A stretch of DNA of 64,000 bases. Source: Ahniella affigens. GTDB lineage: Bacteria > Pseudomonadota > Gammaproteobacteria > Xanthomonadales > Ahniellaceae. Location: positions 310,001-374,000 of the forward strand of contig NZ_CP027860.1 of the NCBI RefSeq assembly GCF_003015185.1, in the 5' to 3' direction. Position numbers and translations under genes: made by a program. Position 1 is the stretch's first letter; each line of letters opens with the position of its first letter. Below the pieces are notes generated by a model, which did no database searches, was not told where the DNA came from, and saw nothing but the letters and a program-made list of their open reading frames with translations. Of this stretch, positions 26,701 through 34,980 are shown in pieces.

Positions 26701-28637
26701 GTGGCCTGATGGCCTTCACGCGGGCCGATCCCACCATGCAGACCGTGCCGAAGCTGGTGGTGCGTCCGATCGATGGTGGCGACTTCGGTCGCAGTCAGGA
26801 TGAGGTCGTACTGTCGACCGCGCCCGGGATTCGCAGTATTGATCTGGCTTTCTACAACGACTCGCATGCCGTGATGGTGTGGGCGGAAAATGCCGACAGC
26901 TACCAGACGATGGCCGCACTGTCGCCGCTGGCGCGTTTGGCCAGGCAACGCCTCATGTATGCCACCTGGGACGGCGAAACTTGGTCAAGCAAGACAGCCC
27001 TGACGCCCGTCAGTGGCGGCGAAGGCGGTGTCGATCTGGCGTCCTGTCCCGATGGTGAGGCCGGATGCCCGTCCGGGGGCGAGGTCTTTGCCGTATGGAC
27101 GCGCGATATGGCCGGCAATATGAGCCAGCATCGCAGCCGCATTTATCACGCGGCCTTCGTGCCCTCGCGCGGCGGTTTCAGCACGCCGCAGGCCGTGGAT
27201 AGCAGCGCCAGTGCCATGCTGGATACGGCCCCAAGTGCCGCTTATGTTGATGGTGAGCGCGCCGTTGCGTTTGTCCGCAGCAGCAATGGCGTGTTTTCCG
27301 ATACCGATGCACGTCGGATCGCCTATCGACTGATGGATTCCACAGGGGTGCAAGTGCCGGGCGGACTGCCGGGTGGCGTGGCGTGGCCGAGTATCGTCGG
27401 CGATGGCAGTGGCGGATTCATGATTGCGCACACTTATGCCGATGATCCCGACATGTTCGTCGGCAACAAGCAGCGTGTCGCGCTGGCGCGGGGTCAGAAC
27501 TGTGTGGCAGGCGTCTGCACCGTGACGGCGCGCGCGCTGACCGATACGTTTGGTCGTGCGATTTATGGCGAACGCCCTCAGGCATTGCGTGATGATGCCG
27601 GCAACTACACGGTGGTCATGCGCGGCACCGGCTTTGGCAACGACGCCCAGGGCAGCAACACGCGCGATGGCGACCCGATCGGAATGGCCATGCACACCGG
27701 CGATCTGATCGCGTTGAACGTGACCGCGAACAGCAACGCCGTGACACCGCTGCCGTTAACTGCCGACGGTGGTGGACACTTTGCACCCCATGCGGCGATG
27801 GACCCATCCACCGGACAGTACGTGGTGCTCGGCACCCGTGGCTTGCCGCTCCCGTTCCTGACCCAGAATCAGTATCGCGATGCCCAGAAGTCGGCAGCGG
27901 TCGGTAAGGCTGTGCAAGGCAATATCGATGCCGATCTGAGCGTATACAGCATGGCATCCGAGCCAGATCTGCGCGTTGAGGAGGTGGCCTTGAACCTGGG
28001 TGCACTGCAGTCGGGTACAGCCTTCACCGCGACCGCCAAAGTGCGCAGTATCGGCGCGAATTTCGTGGTGTCGCCCGTGGCGCCGACCCGCATCGTCTGG
28101 TCGTGGGATGCGCCGCTTGATGAAGGCGGTACGTTGATTGGCAGCCGCAATTTGACGTCCATGGCGTCCGGCGATCTGGCCAACTTTTCGTTCAATGCAA
28201 CGGTGCCGACCGGCTTCAAACCGGAACAGCCGCATCGATTGTATGCCCGCCTGCTGATTGGCAACGCGCCGTTCACGGATGGTGATCTCGGCAACAACGA
28301 CGCCAGCATCAGCTTGGGCGGTATGCCACTCGTGCAGGGGCTGAACGCGAATGCCCTGGTCGGGACGACCCTCGTGCAATTGAGCTGGGACGCACCGATT
28401 GATCCGCTCAATCTGGTTGAAGGATTTCGCATCTGGTGCCATGACGGCGACGGCCAATGGCGACACCTGGGCAGCAGTTTCGAACGGGGGTTCCTGGACC
28501 TTGGCGCACCGCTTGGCGTCACGCGGCACTACCGCGTCAGCAGCTACGCCAAGAGCACGCTGGAGTCCCCGCCCAGCGACTCAGTTACCGCCATGGCGAC
28601 ACTCGGTGATGCAATGTTCTCGTCGAGTTTTGAATAG
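23730..28637 (+). CDS. Very large secreted multidomain protein (CARDB and fibronectin III-like C-terminus)
   Basis: A 1,635-residue protein with a long signal peptide (hydrophobic core VLAAILLLWLDSVPAA). It opens with IPT/TIG-like strands (ATLTITPAKASQGATIRV). The middle is unfamiliar but rich in beta structure and Asp-containing turns, with many paired cysteines. Near the end, DLRVEEVALNLGALQSGTAFTA onward looks like a CARDB domain and LSWDAPIDPLNLVEGFRIW a fibronectin III domain. The protein ends MFSSSFE, like the Phe-x-x-x-Phe-Glu tails I recall from secreted proteins of this order. ATG 23730 has GAGGAG upstream. Divergent from the sigma/kinase pair, which may control it. Function unknown, probably extracellular. 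Confidence 0.75.
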   Translation: MKTDPSGPARARIASRPVQGRPKPRIGLAARCVLAAILLLWLDSVPAATLTITPAKASQGATIRVVSSGLAPSTSYQLEFVGSPATNIGTAITTDPRGSLSRSIVLPALPVGIGKMRLKTTGGTVAAYNSFTVLSSLNLTPLTTNPSAGQSFRFAVSGLTAGNLTVLYEEASVLGPVVVSDGSFSGKFILPTNRPANLPGPARILLINRVGKAIVSQREFTINVGAKPPSPFTVSIVTPPPNQALPSKPLRSVGQINVAANEPAPESTTMWFTGDDGRVFPLAEAPVRRVGNQYEYEIVGASPGAFSMSAGPSRHGSLMFTQDSTNAHGLMVRQFTAANNANLNAIPEDYRQLTVRVVRMDGTPIPGAVVQVEGAPVTDADDLDGPSWGSIMQNLQQMGLANQLGQFMFRLTDVYGCPITLERQLSGNTGRAEFLFANQDLMIASIPRFYCGPTGCHPLGDRGLSLAINASAQGYGFQFPPGQPNEYDFLPHRYNVFFTGMETDDTSDDTTRIVDWYQNVEMASGGRNLTYTLPLPPILRKVVLYDLAAKPWIANGVRNQANASEGFAEVTQQFGPINSQLGVNPAWISEALGQGYPTELTVRTDPAITGEVASAKLFLDLDRNGSYEYQRNFSSSGAALDCSIDGLDTSLTWRAQLPNVRQQSAGLIKGYAEFVGDDQAGSVKQKITVSMVQRDLSWLNASRIDGQSVVYGAGGQNMRITAEEDNGDADIQLDQSPGYQIGTLRNRTENVRMLDLFIAADGAQTTFAPVNSNHRSAGRAGSPTAFEAPIGQQLSEHYTLIDNSFPLFYYVWGVPLLAGIEVGANFNILAEIDIAGKTTIANNGQPKLNMTTTPSLDMGLNFYLDIDVLFDLVDGGVDLDAVFALDMPVTVDPSANPVVRVEECFTALLLFSWHFEVFCLPLDLICDALNDISGSEVLLSDQVGNGCNTSPVPNSGLLAGKFDGLQGLPGQRPSARIQPRQSVTAYSPVGSGLMAFTRADPTMQTVPKLVVRPIDGGDFGRSQDEVVLSTAPGIRSIDLAFYNDSHAVMVWAENADSYQTMAALSPLARLARQRLMYATWDGETWSSKTALTPVSGGEGGVDLASCPDGEAGCPSGGEVFAVWTRDMAGNMSQHRSRIYHAAFVPSRGGFSTPQAVDSSASAMLDTAPSAAYVDGERAVAFVRSSNGVFSDTDARRIAYRLMDSTGVQVPGGLPGGVAWPSIVGDGSGGFMIAHTYADDPDMFVGNKQRVALARGQNCVAGVCTVTARALTDTFGRAIYGERPQALRDDAGNYTVVMRGTGFGNDAQGSNTRDGDPIGMAMHTGDLIALNVTANSNAVTPLPLTADGGGHFAPHAAMDPSTGQYVVLGTRGLPLPFLTQNQYRDAQKSAAVGKAVQGNIDADLSVYSMASEPDLRVEEVALNLGALQSGTAFTATAKVRSIGANFVVSPVAPTRIVWSWDAPLDEGGTLIGSRNLTSMASGDLANFSFNATVPTGFKPEQPHRLYARLLIGNAPFTDGDLGNNDASISLGGMPLVQGLNANALVGTTLVQLSWDAPIDPLNLVEGFRIWCHDGDGQWRHLGSSFERGFLDLGAPLGVTRHYRVSSYAKSTLESPPSDSVTAMATLGDAMFSSSFE

Positions 28638-28651
28638 GCATTGTGGTCGCG

Positions 28652-28681
28652 CCGAAGGTGTGCGAACAAGCGCACCTTCGG
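28652..28681 (+). terminator. Hairpin after the large secreted protein gene
   Basis: CCGAAGGTG pairs with CACCTTCGG, with a small bulge and loop around AACAAG, 15 bases after the stop. No T-run follows, so it may be a repeat remnant: the flank GGTCGC-GCCGAAGGTG resembles the start of the dispersed repeat region near 46650. Confidence 0.4.
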
Positions 28682-28739
28682 AACGACTGCTAGCTCTGCA
28701 ATTTTGGTATGGCAGCGCCACCGTCACGCGCCGAGTGAT

Positions 28740-29846
28740 TCAGTCTGACACCACGTTCTGCTGAGTCGTTGTCGCCTGAGCCAGCGCCGGACCAGCCAGC
28801 GCTTCCTGCGCGAGCAGTGCCCGCTTGCGCGCCAAGCCCCAGCGGTAGCCAGCCAGACTGCCGCTGGCGCTCAATACGCGATGGCAAGGCACCAGGATCG
28901 CGATTCGATTGGCCGCGCATGCACTCGCCACGGCGCGGTGGGCTTTGTCGGCGCCGATGGCGCGGGCCACCTCGCTGTAGCTGTGCCGCGAGCCGATCTC
29001 GGTACCGAGCAGGAACCGCCATACTTTGATCTGCAATGCGGTGCCGCGGAGATCCAGCGGCACATTGGGGCGCGGTTGGTCATGTTCCAAATGATCCGAC
29101 AACGCCTGCAACCACGTCGCGAGTTCCGACGACTCGCGTGCCGGGCTTTCCCGTAGCGTTGCATTCGGAAACTCTTGCCGGAGCTTGGCTAGCAACGCCG
29201 CATCGTCCGTTCCGAACTCGGCAAAGCACACGCCCGTTTCAGTCGCCGCCATCATCAGGCGGCCAAGCGCCGTATCGGTGCTCGCAAAAAAGATTTGCTC
29301 GCCAGCAGCGCCGCTGCGCCAACTCTTGGGGCTCATCCCCAAGTGCCGGAGCGGCTCGCCGTAAACGCGCGAGCTGGAGCCGAAGCCGGCTTCCATGATC
29401 GCATCGGTGATCCGCATGCCACGTTTCAGCGCTGCCTTGAACACCTCGCTTCGCGTGGCATCCAGGAGCTGCTTCGGCGAAATGCCGAGCCATGCCTTGA
29501 AGCGCTTTTGCAATTGCGTGGGCGACCACGGACCCATCGCCGCGAGATCGTCCAGGCTAGGATTGGCGTCGGCATGCTCGATGAGCCAGCGGGACAGGCG
29601 CTCCAGAATCTGGTCGGACTGCTCTGTTTGTTCGGGCCGGCAGCGTTTGCAGGGGCGAAAGCCGGCGTTGATTGCGGCGCCCGGGGTGTCGAACCACCGG
29701 AGGTGCTCGGGGCGCGCCGGCCGCGATGGGCATGATGGCCGGCAAAAAATGGTGGTGCTCAAGACACCATAAACGAAGCGGCCGTCAAACCGCGCGTCGC
29801 GGGTTTGGACAGCGTGCAGGCATTCTTCCGGGCTGGGCAGGCTCAT
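28740..29846 (-). CDS. ada: Ada bifunctional methyltransferase and transcription activator
   Basis: A 368-residue adaptive-response protein. The N-terminal zinc domain has its four cysteines at 35, 39, 66 and 69 (FCRPSC and CKRC), where Cys35 takes methyl groups from DNA phosphotriesters. An AraC-type helix-turn-helix follows (WSPTQLQKRFKAWLGISPKQ, RITDAIMEAGFGSSSRVY). The C-terminal O6-alkylguanine transferase domain ends with the active site PCHRV, Cys321, the same number as in E. coli Ada. It repairs alkylated DNA and, once methylated, activates its own gene. It stands alone here without alkB. The start ATG is at 29844-29846. Confidence 0.95.
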   Translation of the reverse strand: MSLPSPEECLHAVQTRDARFDGRFVYGVLSTTIFCRPSCPSRPARPEHLRWFDTPGAAINAGFRPCKRCRPEQTEQSDQILERLSRWLIEHADANPSLDDLAAMGPWSPTQLQKRFKAWLGISPKQLLDATRSEVFKAALKRGMRITDAIMEAGFGSSSRVYGEPLRHLGMSPKSWRSGAAGEQIFFASTDTALGRLMMAATETGVCFAEFGTDDAALLAKLRQEFPNATLRESPARESSELATWLQALSDHLEHDQPRPNVPLDLRGTALQIKVWRFLLGTEIGSRHSYSEVARAIGADKAHRAVASACAANRIAILVPCHRVLSASGSLAGYRWGLARKRALLAQEALAGPALAQATTTQQNVVSD

Positions 29847-30078
29847 GACGGGACTCTAGCGGCAATCGGTTTCGGACCTTCAGCTTAGCCAGCGGGGCGC
29901 GCCAGACACTCCGATTCTTGCGTGGCATCAACGATCGCTGACAGGGCGCAGCTTGCGATGTCGCGCAAGATTCGGAGTGTTGGATCGTGACGCGCCGATC
30001 ACACTGGTCTCGCTGCTGCCGCAGTCCGGTCTGGGGATCGCGGAATCGATCACCACCTTTTGTTCCTGGGAGTCCATC

Positions 30079-30558
30079 ATGTCGTTTCGCATCAGCGGCC
30101 TGCCGCAATCCGAGTTTCAATCCTTGTTTCAACAATCCGATGCCGATCTGTTGGCGCAAGGCATCCGGCGCATGACCGTGGACGTGTTCCCGGGCTATCC
30201 CGACCGCATCAGTCTGGATGACGCGCCGATCGGCAGTACCGTTCTGTTGCTGAACTACGAACACCAGCCCGCCGACACGCCCTACCGGTCGCGCCACGCG
30301 ATTTTCGTGCACGAGCAGGCGACCGCAACGTTTGACGCGGTCGACACCGTGCCGCCCGCCCTGAAGCGGCGGGTGTTGTCGATTCGGGCGTTCAGCGCGG
30401 CCGGCGACCTGCTCGCCGCCGATCTCGGGAAAGGGGACGAGATCGGGCCGAAATTCTCGGCCATGCTGGACGACCCGAACGTCGCATACCTGCATGCCCA
30501 CTATGCCAAGCCGGGGTGTTTTGCCGCGCGGGTAGCACGGGTGGCGGCAGCGGGTTGA
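30079..30558 (+). CDS. DUF1203 family protein
   Basis: A 159-residue soluble protein. MSFRISGLPQSEFQSLF at the start, and VDVFPGYPDRISLDDAPIGSTVLLLNYEHQPADTPYRSRHAIFVHE in the middle, match DUF1203. Its biochemical role is not established. ATG 30079 has GGGAG about 8 bases upstream; the frame is open to 29953 but without homology. It is divergent from ada. Confidence 0.8.
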   Translation: MSFRISGLPQSEFQSLFQQSDADLLAQGIRRMTVDVFPGYPDRISLDDAPIGSTVLLLNYEHQPADTPYRSRHAIFVHEQATATFDAVDTVPPALKRRVLSIRAFSAAGDLLAADLGKGDEIGPKFSAMLDDPNVAYLHAHYAKPGCFAARVARVAAAG

Positions 30559-30640
30559 ATCGCGTCGGGCGCGCGCAAACCGCGCGCAGCGCACGTTGTT
30601 CGGAGCATTGGGAAAAAGTCGGGAATTGGGCGACGTTCGG

Positions 30641-30717
30641 TGGTGGCTATGGGTGGGCTCGAACCACCGACCTTGGCATTATGAGTGCCACGCTCTAACC
30701 GGCTGAGCTACATAGCC
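30641..30717 (-). tRNA. tRNA-Met (elongator, anticodon CAT)
   Basis: A 77-base cloverleaf on the minus strand: acceptor GGCTATG pairs with CATAGCC, D arm TAGCTCAGCCGGTTAGAGC, anticodon loop CTCATAA (anticodon CAT), T arm GGTTCGAGCCC, and an encoded 3' CCA at 30641-30643. The GGCTAxGTAGCTCAG start fits elongator methionine tRNA rather than initiator or Ile2. Confidence 0.95.
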
Positions 30718-30987
30718 GAACGACGCTTTCCGGGAAGGTATCCGTAAAAACCGGACGCTTCTCGGGAAGGGGCGCGGATTGTCGTGACTGGCGCTGGATT
30801 AGTCAAGTCCTGGCGCCGACCCTCGATACCCAGCATCGGCAGGTCCGAGGCGCCCATCATGCAATCCGCGCACCCCGGCACCCACTTTCTGACCTGAAAT
30901 GGCTCGAATTTGTGCCGGAGTTGCTTGTCGGCGCTCGCTTGCTCGTGGAAGAATGGGCGTAGACAAAAATTTTGGAGCCTCACGGTC

Positions 30988-31554
30988 GTGATCGATCCCG
31001 ACGGCTACCGACCCAATGTGGGCATTGTGCTGATGCAGGGCGACGGCCGCGTCTTTTGGGCGCGCCGGGTGTCCCGCGATGGCTGGCAGTTCCCACAGGG
31101 CGGCATACATTCAGACGAAACGCCACTCGAGGCCATGTACCGCGAGCTGCGTGAAGAAACCGGGCTTGGCCCCGAGCACGTCGAAGTATTGGCTTCGACG
31201 CCGGGCTGGCTGCGCTATCGCTTGCCCAAGCGTTACATCCGCCGGCGCGAAAAGCCGGTCTGTCTGGGCCAGAAGCAGGTCTGGTTCCTGCTCCGGATGG
31301 TGGGCTGCGACGAGGACGTGCGCCTCGACTCCGCCGACAAACCCGAATTCGACACGTTTACCTGGGTGCATTTCTGGTATCCGCTGGACAACGTCGTGGA
31401 CTTCAAACGCGAGGTCTATGATCGGGCCCTGACGCACCTGTCTTCGCACGCCCGGATTCTGGTCGAGTTGCCAGAACGCGCCACACCACCGCAGTTTGCC
31501 GAAATCAAACGCCACCGCGGCTATTTGCGCGGCGGGCGGCAGTTGGCGCGCTGA
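30988..31554 (+). CDS. rppH: RNA pyrophosphohydrolase RppH
   Basis: A 188-residue Nudix enzyme that removes pyrophosphate from the 5' end of mRNA and so opens it to RNase E decay. The Nudix box is complete ([17 protein letters not shown] followed by REETGL), and the flanking [26 protein letters not shown] and [20 protein letters not shown] are RppH hallmarks. The GTG at 30988 is the likely start: it gives the family's usual N-terminus (IDPDGYRPN) and has GGAG about 10 bases upstream. The next gene begins 21 bases later. Confidence 0.95.
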   Translation: MIDPDGYRPNVGIVLMQGDGRVFWARRVSRDGWQFPQGGIHSDETPLEAMYRELREETGLGPEHVEVLASTPGWLRYRLPKRYIRRREKPVCLGQKQVWFLLRMVGCDEDVRLDSADKPEFDTFTWVHFWYPLDNVVDFKREVYDRALTHLSSHARILVELPERATPPQFAEIKRHRGYLRGGRQLAR

Positions 31555-31575
31555 AACGATATTGAGTACTGACTG

Positions 31576-32181
31576 ATGACTGCTGTGCCCCCGCTGCCGA
31601 CGCTCGATGCCGACCAGATTGAACGTGCCATGCAGGTACTGGAGCGCGACGATCTGAACCCGCAGCAAGAGGAGGCGGCGTTGCTCGCCGTCACCGGCGA
31701 CCCCATGCTCGCCCGCCGGGTGCAGCAATGGCTTCCCGAAGTATTGGCAATGGTGTTCATGGGGCACACGTCAGACGAAGTGGTGCCGCCGGAGCAGTTC
31801 CATGCCCGAAACAAGGCCGGTGTTTGGCAGGTCTTTGAGCTTCGGGCCGAACCCTTGGTTCCGGACTGCTTCATCTTTGCCGCGCGCATGATCCATGCTG
31901 GCGCGCGTCCTGGAATGGTCGGCGTGCTTCAGCGCAGCGCGTTGTTCAAAGCATTCGCCGAGGTATCCGATGGCGGTGCGAAATCGGTCAGAGGCGCCAA
32001 TTTCAGGATCGCGCTCCGGCGCATTCCGGCCGAAATCTACATTGGCCAGGCCGACGACCACATCTCCCTGCGTGCGGCCGTCGGATCGGGCGCACCCGAT
32101 GCGCTACCGCATCCGGCCGCCCATAGCGGCCTGATTGCGCGCTTCCGCAATTGGTTTTCCGGACGTGCCGGCCGGGTCTGA
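31576..32181 (+). CDS. Hypothetical protein downstream of rppH
   Basis: A 201-residue protein, probably cytoplasmic, with an acidic helical N-terminus (LDADQIERAMQVLERDD) and a mixed C-terminal part (FRIALRRIPAEIYIGQADDHISLR). I do not recognise the family. It lies 21 bases after rppH and is likely in the same transcript. No signal peptide or membrane helix. Confidence 0.6.
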   Translation: MTAVPPLPTLDADQIERAMQVLERDDLNPQQEEAALLAVTGDPMLARRVQQWLPEVLAMVFMGHTSDEVVPPEQFHARNKAGVWQVFELRAEPLVPDCFIFAARMIHAGARPGMVGVLQRSALFKAFAEVSDGGAKSVRGANFRIALRRIPAEIYIGQADDHISLRAAVGSGAPDALPHPAAHSGLIARFRNWFSGRAGRV

Positions 32182-32380
32182 ATCAGCCCATTTCTTTGCT
32201 TTAAGACCCGCTGTAAGTGCAGCGCTCGCCCGTTCTCGTTTCGCCCGAGCCAAACCAAGGCGCGCTTGATTCGGCGAGAGCGAGTCCGGTTCCTGGCTTT
32301 CGCCGGGGAGGTCGATGTCTCGGGCGCGCGAATTGCAAACCGCCCGGGATGAGCGAAGTGTCAGCTCCTGCTCATCATCG

Positions 32381-34819
32381 TCAGGCGCCAATCAGTTGCC
32401 GCAGTTGCTGGGCCGCACGCTGGTACTCGTTGTAAATCTGCGCGACCAGTAGGGACGGTTCGCCCAATTCACCCATCCGGGCGCCGTGCTCCAACCGCTT
32501 GGCCATTTCCGACAGTCGCAATGCGCCCAAGTTTGCGCTCGTCGATTTCAGCGAGTGGGCTGGGGCAATCAGTGATTCCACATCATTGGTCTGGGCCGCG
32601 CGTTCGAGTTGGGAAAGCGCTTTGGGCGTATCTTCCAGATACACGCGAACCAGTTCGGCGAATTCGGCGCCCATGATTTCCATCAGGTCAGAAACCAGGC
32701 GGTTGTCGATTGCCGACTCATTCGCTGGCGTCGATTGCGGTGCCGCGCTGCGGGAGGGGGCCGACGCTCTGGCGGCGCTTTGAGCCGCCGGTTGGCTTTC
32801 CATGACGCGTGACTGGGCACCTGGTGGCAGCCACTTGCGCAACATCTGTTCAATCAAATTGCGATTCAGGGGCTTGGACATGTAGTCGTCCATTCCGGCC
32901 GCCAAACACTTCTCGCGATCGCCGACCATCGCATTCGCGGTCATGGCCACGATCGGGCGCTTCTGAACCTGGCCTTCGATTTCGAGTTTGCGCATGGTTC
33001 GCGTGGACGTGTAGCCGTCCATCACCGGCATCTGGCAGTCCATCAGCACGCAGTCGAACCGACCCGCGACCGCCTTTTCCACGGCGATCTTGCCGTTCTC
33101 GGCCACTTCGAAGCTGACGCCGATCAGGGTCAGCAGGCGCTGCGCGACCTGGCGGTTGACCGGGTTGTCCTCGACGAGCAGAACGTGGCCACCAACGCCA
33201 GTCTCCGAGCCGCCAGCACTGGCGGACGGTGTCGATTGGGGGGGCGCCGTAAAGGCAGCAGCAGCGACTGGGGCAGGGGCTGGGCGCGTCGGTACATCGG
33301 ATGGCGCGGGCGTATCGGCGAGCAAGTTGGAGGCCGCCGCCATCGCTTCCGCTCCGGCCTCATTACCGGTAGCGGCCTGATGACCTTCCTGGTTCAGGAG
33401 CGCCCGCAAGGCGTTCCGATAGTCGATGTCGGGGGCATTGCGGTGCAGCGACACCGAGCGCGGGCCTGACTTGAAGTCTTCGGGCAACTGATCGTCGCCA
33501 CTCAGGCCAATCAGGCGGACCTCGCTCAGGTCGGTTTCCCGCAAGACGCCGCGCAGCAGGCTCAGCGCCGTGGCGCGCATTGAGCCAAAGTCGATCAGCA
33601 GGTATTCGTAAGCAAAGTTCTGGTTCTTGGCGGTTGCCTTGAGCTTGTTCAGGGCATCGGCGGCCGTATTGCTGACCGTTACCGGGACGTCGAACGTTTG
33701 CAGCAAGCCGGTCAGCCGCTTGCCCAGATTGATGTCACCCGTCATCAGCAACGTGCGGCAACCCGCAATGTCGGTGCGGCCGGGGGTGATATCGCCGGCC
33801 GCCTTGAGCAGCGGCACCGTAAACCAGAACACCGAGCCTTTACCGACCTCCGACTTGACGCCGATCTGGCCGCCCATCAGGTCGACGATCCGCTTGCAAA
33901 TGGCGAGCCCGAGACCGGTCCCGCCAAACGTGCGCGTCGTGGAGTTGTCGGCCTGACTGAATTCCTTGAACAGACGCTGTTGCGCCTCGTTCGTGATCCC
34001 GATGCCCGAGTCACGCACCGCAAACAGAATTTCCTGATGGGTGCGAGTATCGTTGCGACGGCTGACATGCACACTGACGGCGCCGCGTTCGGTGAACTTG
34101 ATCGCGTTCGACACCAGGTTCGTCAGGACCTGCCGAAGGCGCGTTGGATCGCCGCGCAGCGCCAGCCGGACATTCTGATCGATTTGCACCGTGTACTGCA
34201 GGCCCTTGCCTTCGGCATTGCGGGACATCAGTCGGGTGACGCCGTCAACCACTTCCTTGATGTTGAGACCAGTGGTTTCGAGATCCAGTTTGTTGGCTTC
34301 GATCTTCGAGTAGTCGAGGATGTCGTCAACAATCGACAGCAGCTGTTTGGCCGATTGCAGGGCGGTGGTCAGGTATTCGCGCTGATCCGGGGCCAGTTTG
34401 GTGCTCAGAACCAGATCGAGCAGTGGCAGGATGGCGTTCAGCGGGGTGCGGATCTCATGGCTCATCGTCGCCAGAAACTCGCCCTTGGCCATCATGGCCG
34501 CCTCGGCCGACTGCTTCGCGCTGGTCAGATCACGCTCGATGCTGCGCAGGCGTTCGACTTCACTCCGCAGTTCGGCAATTTCCTTGGCCTGGATGGGGTT
34601 TGTCTCGGGCAGACGATTCAGCAACGATGGCGCTGCTGCGTTCGCTGAGTCGGCAGCCTCCTCGTGATCATTTCGCCGGCCGAGAAACGGCAGCGCCAGC
34701 AGGGCTGCGCCAGCCAGACCCAGACCCAACCATTTGAGCATGGCCGGTTCAGCAAGTACCTGACCGGACGCGAGTACCAGTCCAGCCAAGCCAACCACCA
34801 GAACTATCCAACGAAGCAT
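32381..34819 (-). CDS. Hybrid sensor histidine kinase with receiver domains and Hpt
   Basis: An 812-residue membrane kinase. Two helices (residues about 4-22 and 28-47) anchor it with little periplasmic part; a coiled coil follows (about 75-110). His121 in [14 protein letters not shown] is the phosphorylation site; N box [11 protein letters not shown] and G boxes RDSGIGIT and GGTGLGLAI form the ATPase. Around 350-470 is a receiver-like domain without a normal acceptor pocket, then a canonical receiver ([11 protein letters not shown], acceptor Asp594 in [10 protein letters not shown], Lys in MSKPL). The C-terminal Hpt has His755 in [13 protein letters not shown] complete phosphorelay in one chain. 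The EAL-type receiver protein encoded just upstream on the same strand is a plausible partner. Confidence 0.92.
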   Translation of the reverse strand: MLRWIVLVVGLAGLVLASGQVLAEPAMLKWLGLGLAGAALLALPFLGRRNDHEEAADSANAAAPSLLNRLPETNPIQAKEIAELRSEVERLRSIERDLTSAKQSAEAAMMAKGEFLATMSHEIRTPLNAILPLLDLVLSTKLAPDQREYLTTALQSAKQLLSIVDDILDYSKIEANKLDLETTGLNIKEVVDGVTRLMSRNAEGKGLQYTVQIDQNVRLALRGDPTRLRQVLTNLVSNAIKFTERGAVSVHVSRRNDTRTHQEILFAVRDSGIGITNEAQQRLFKEFSQADNSTTRTFGGTGLGLAICKRIVDLMGGQIGVKSEVGKGSVFWFTVPLLKAAGDITPGRTDIAGCRTLLMTGDINLGKRLTGLLQTFDVPVTVSNTAADALNKLKATAKNQNFAYEYLLIDFGSMRATALSLLRGVLRETDLSEVRLIGLSGDDQLPEDFKSGPRSVSLHRNAPDIDYRNALRALLNQEGHQAATGNEAGAEAMAAASNLLADTPAPSDVPTRPAPAPVAAAAFTAPPQSTPSASAGGSETGVGGHVLLVEDNPVNRQVAQRLLTLIGVSFEVAENGKIAVEKAVAGRFDCVLMDCQMPVMDGYTSTRTMRKLEIEGQVQKRPIVAMTANAMVGDREKCLAAGMDDYMSKPLNRNLIEQMLRKWLPPGAQSRVMESQPAAQSAARASAPSRSAAPQSTPANESAIDNRLVSDLMEIMGAEFAELVRVYLEDTPKALSQLERAAQTNDVESLIAPAHSLKSTSANLGALRLSEMAKRLEHGARMGELGEPSLLVAQIYNEYQRAAQQLRQLIGA

Positions 34820-34980
34820 CGTCCGCTATTCCTTGTGTGTCGCCATCACTGGTGTGTCGCCCTCATTGGCATACCACAGAGTGATGGTCATCGATGAGCC
34901 CGGCTGGGCAGAAACGGCCTTTCCGGTCTGAATTCGTGGCAAGCCGGGCGTCCAGGTTCTTTGCAATCATGCCAGTTTGT

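Noticed and set aside
29952-29969. CTTGCG/CGCAAG inverted repeat between ada and the DUF1203 gene as an Ada box
   Set aside because: It does not match the known Ada site well and lies over 100 bases from ada; no other support.
30641-30717. Integration hotspot at tRNA-Met
   Set aside because: No integrase, direct repeat of the tRNA end or composition change is seen on either side.
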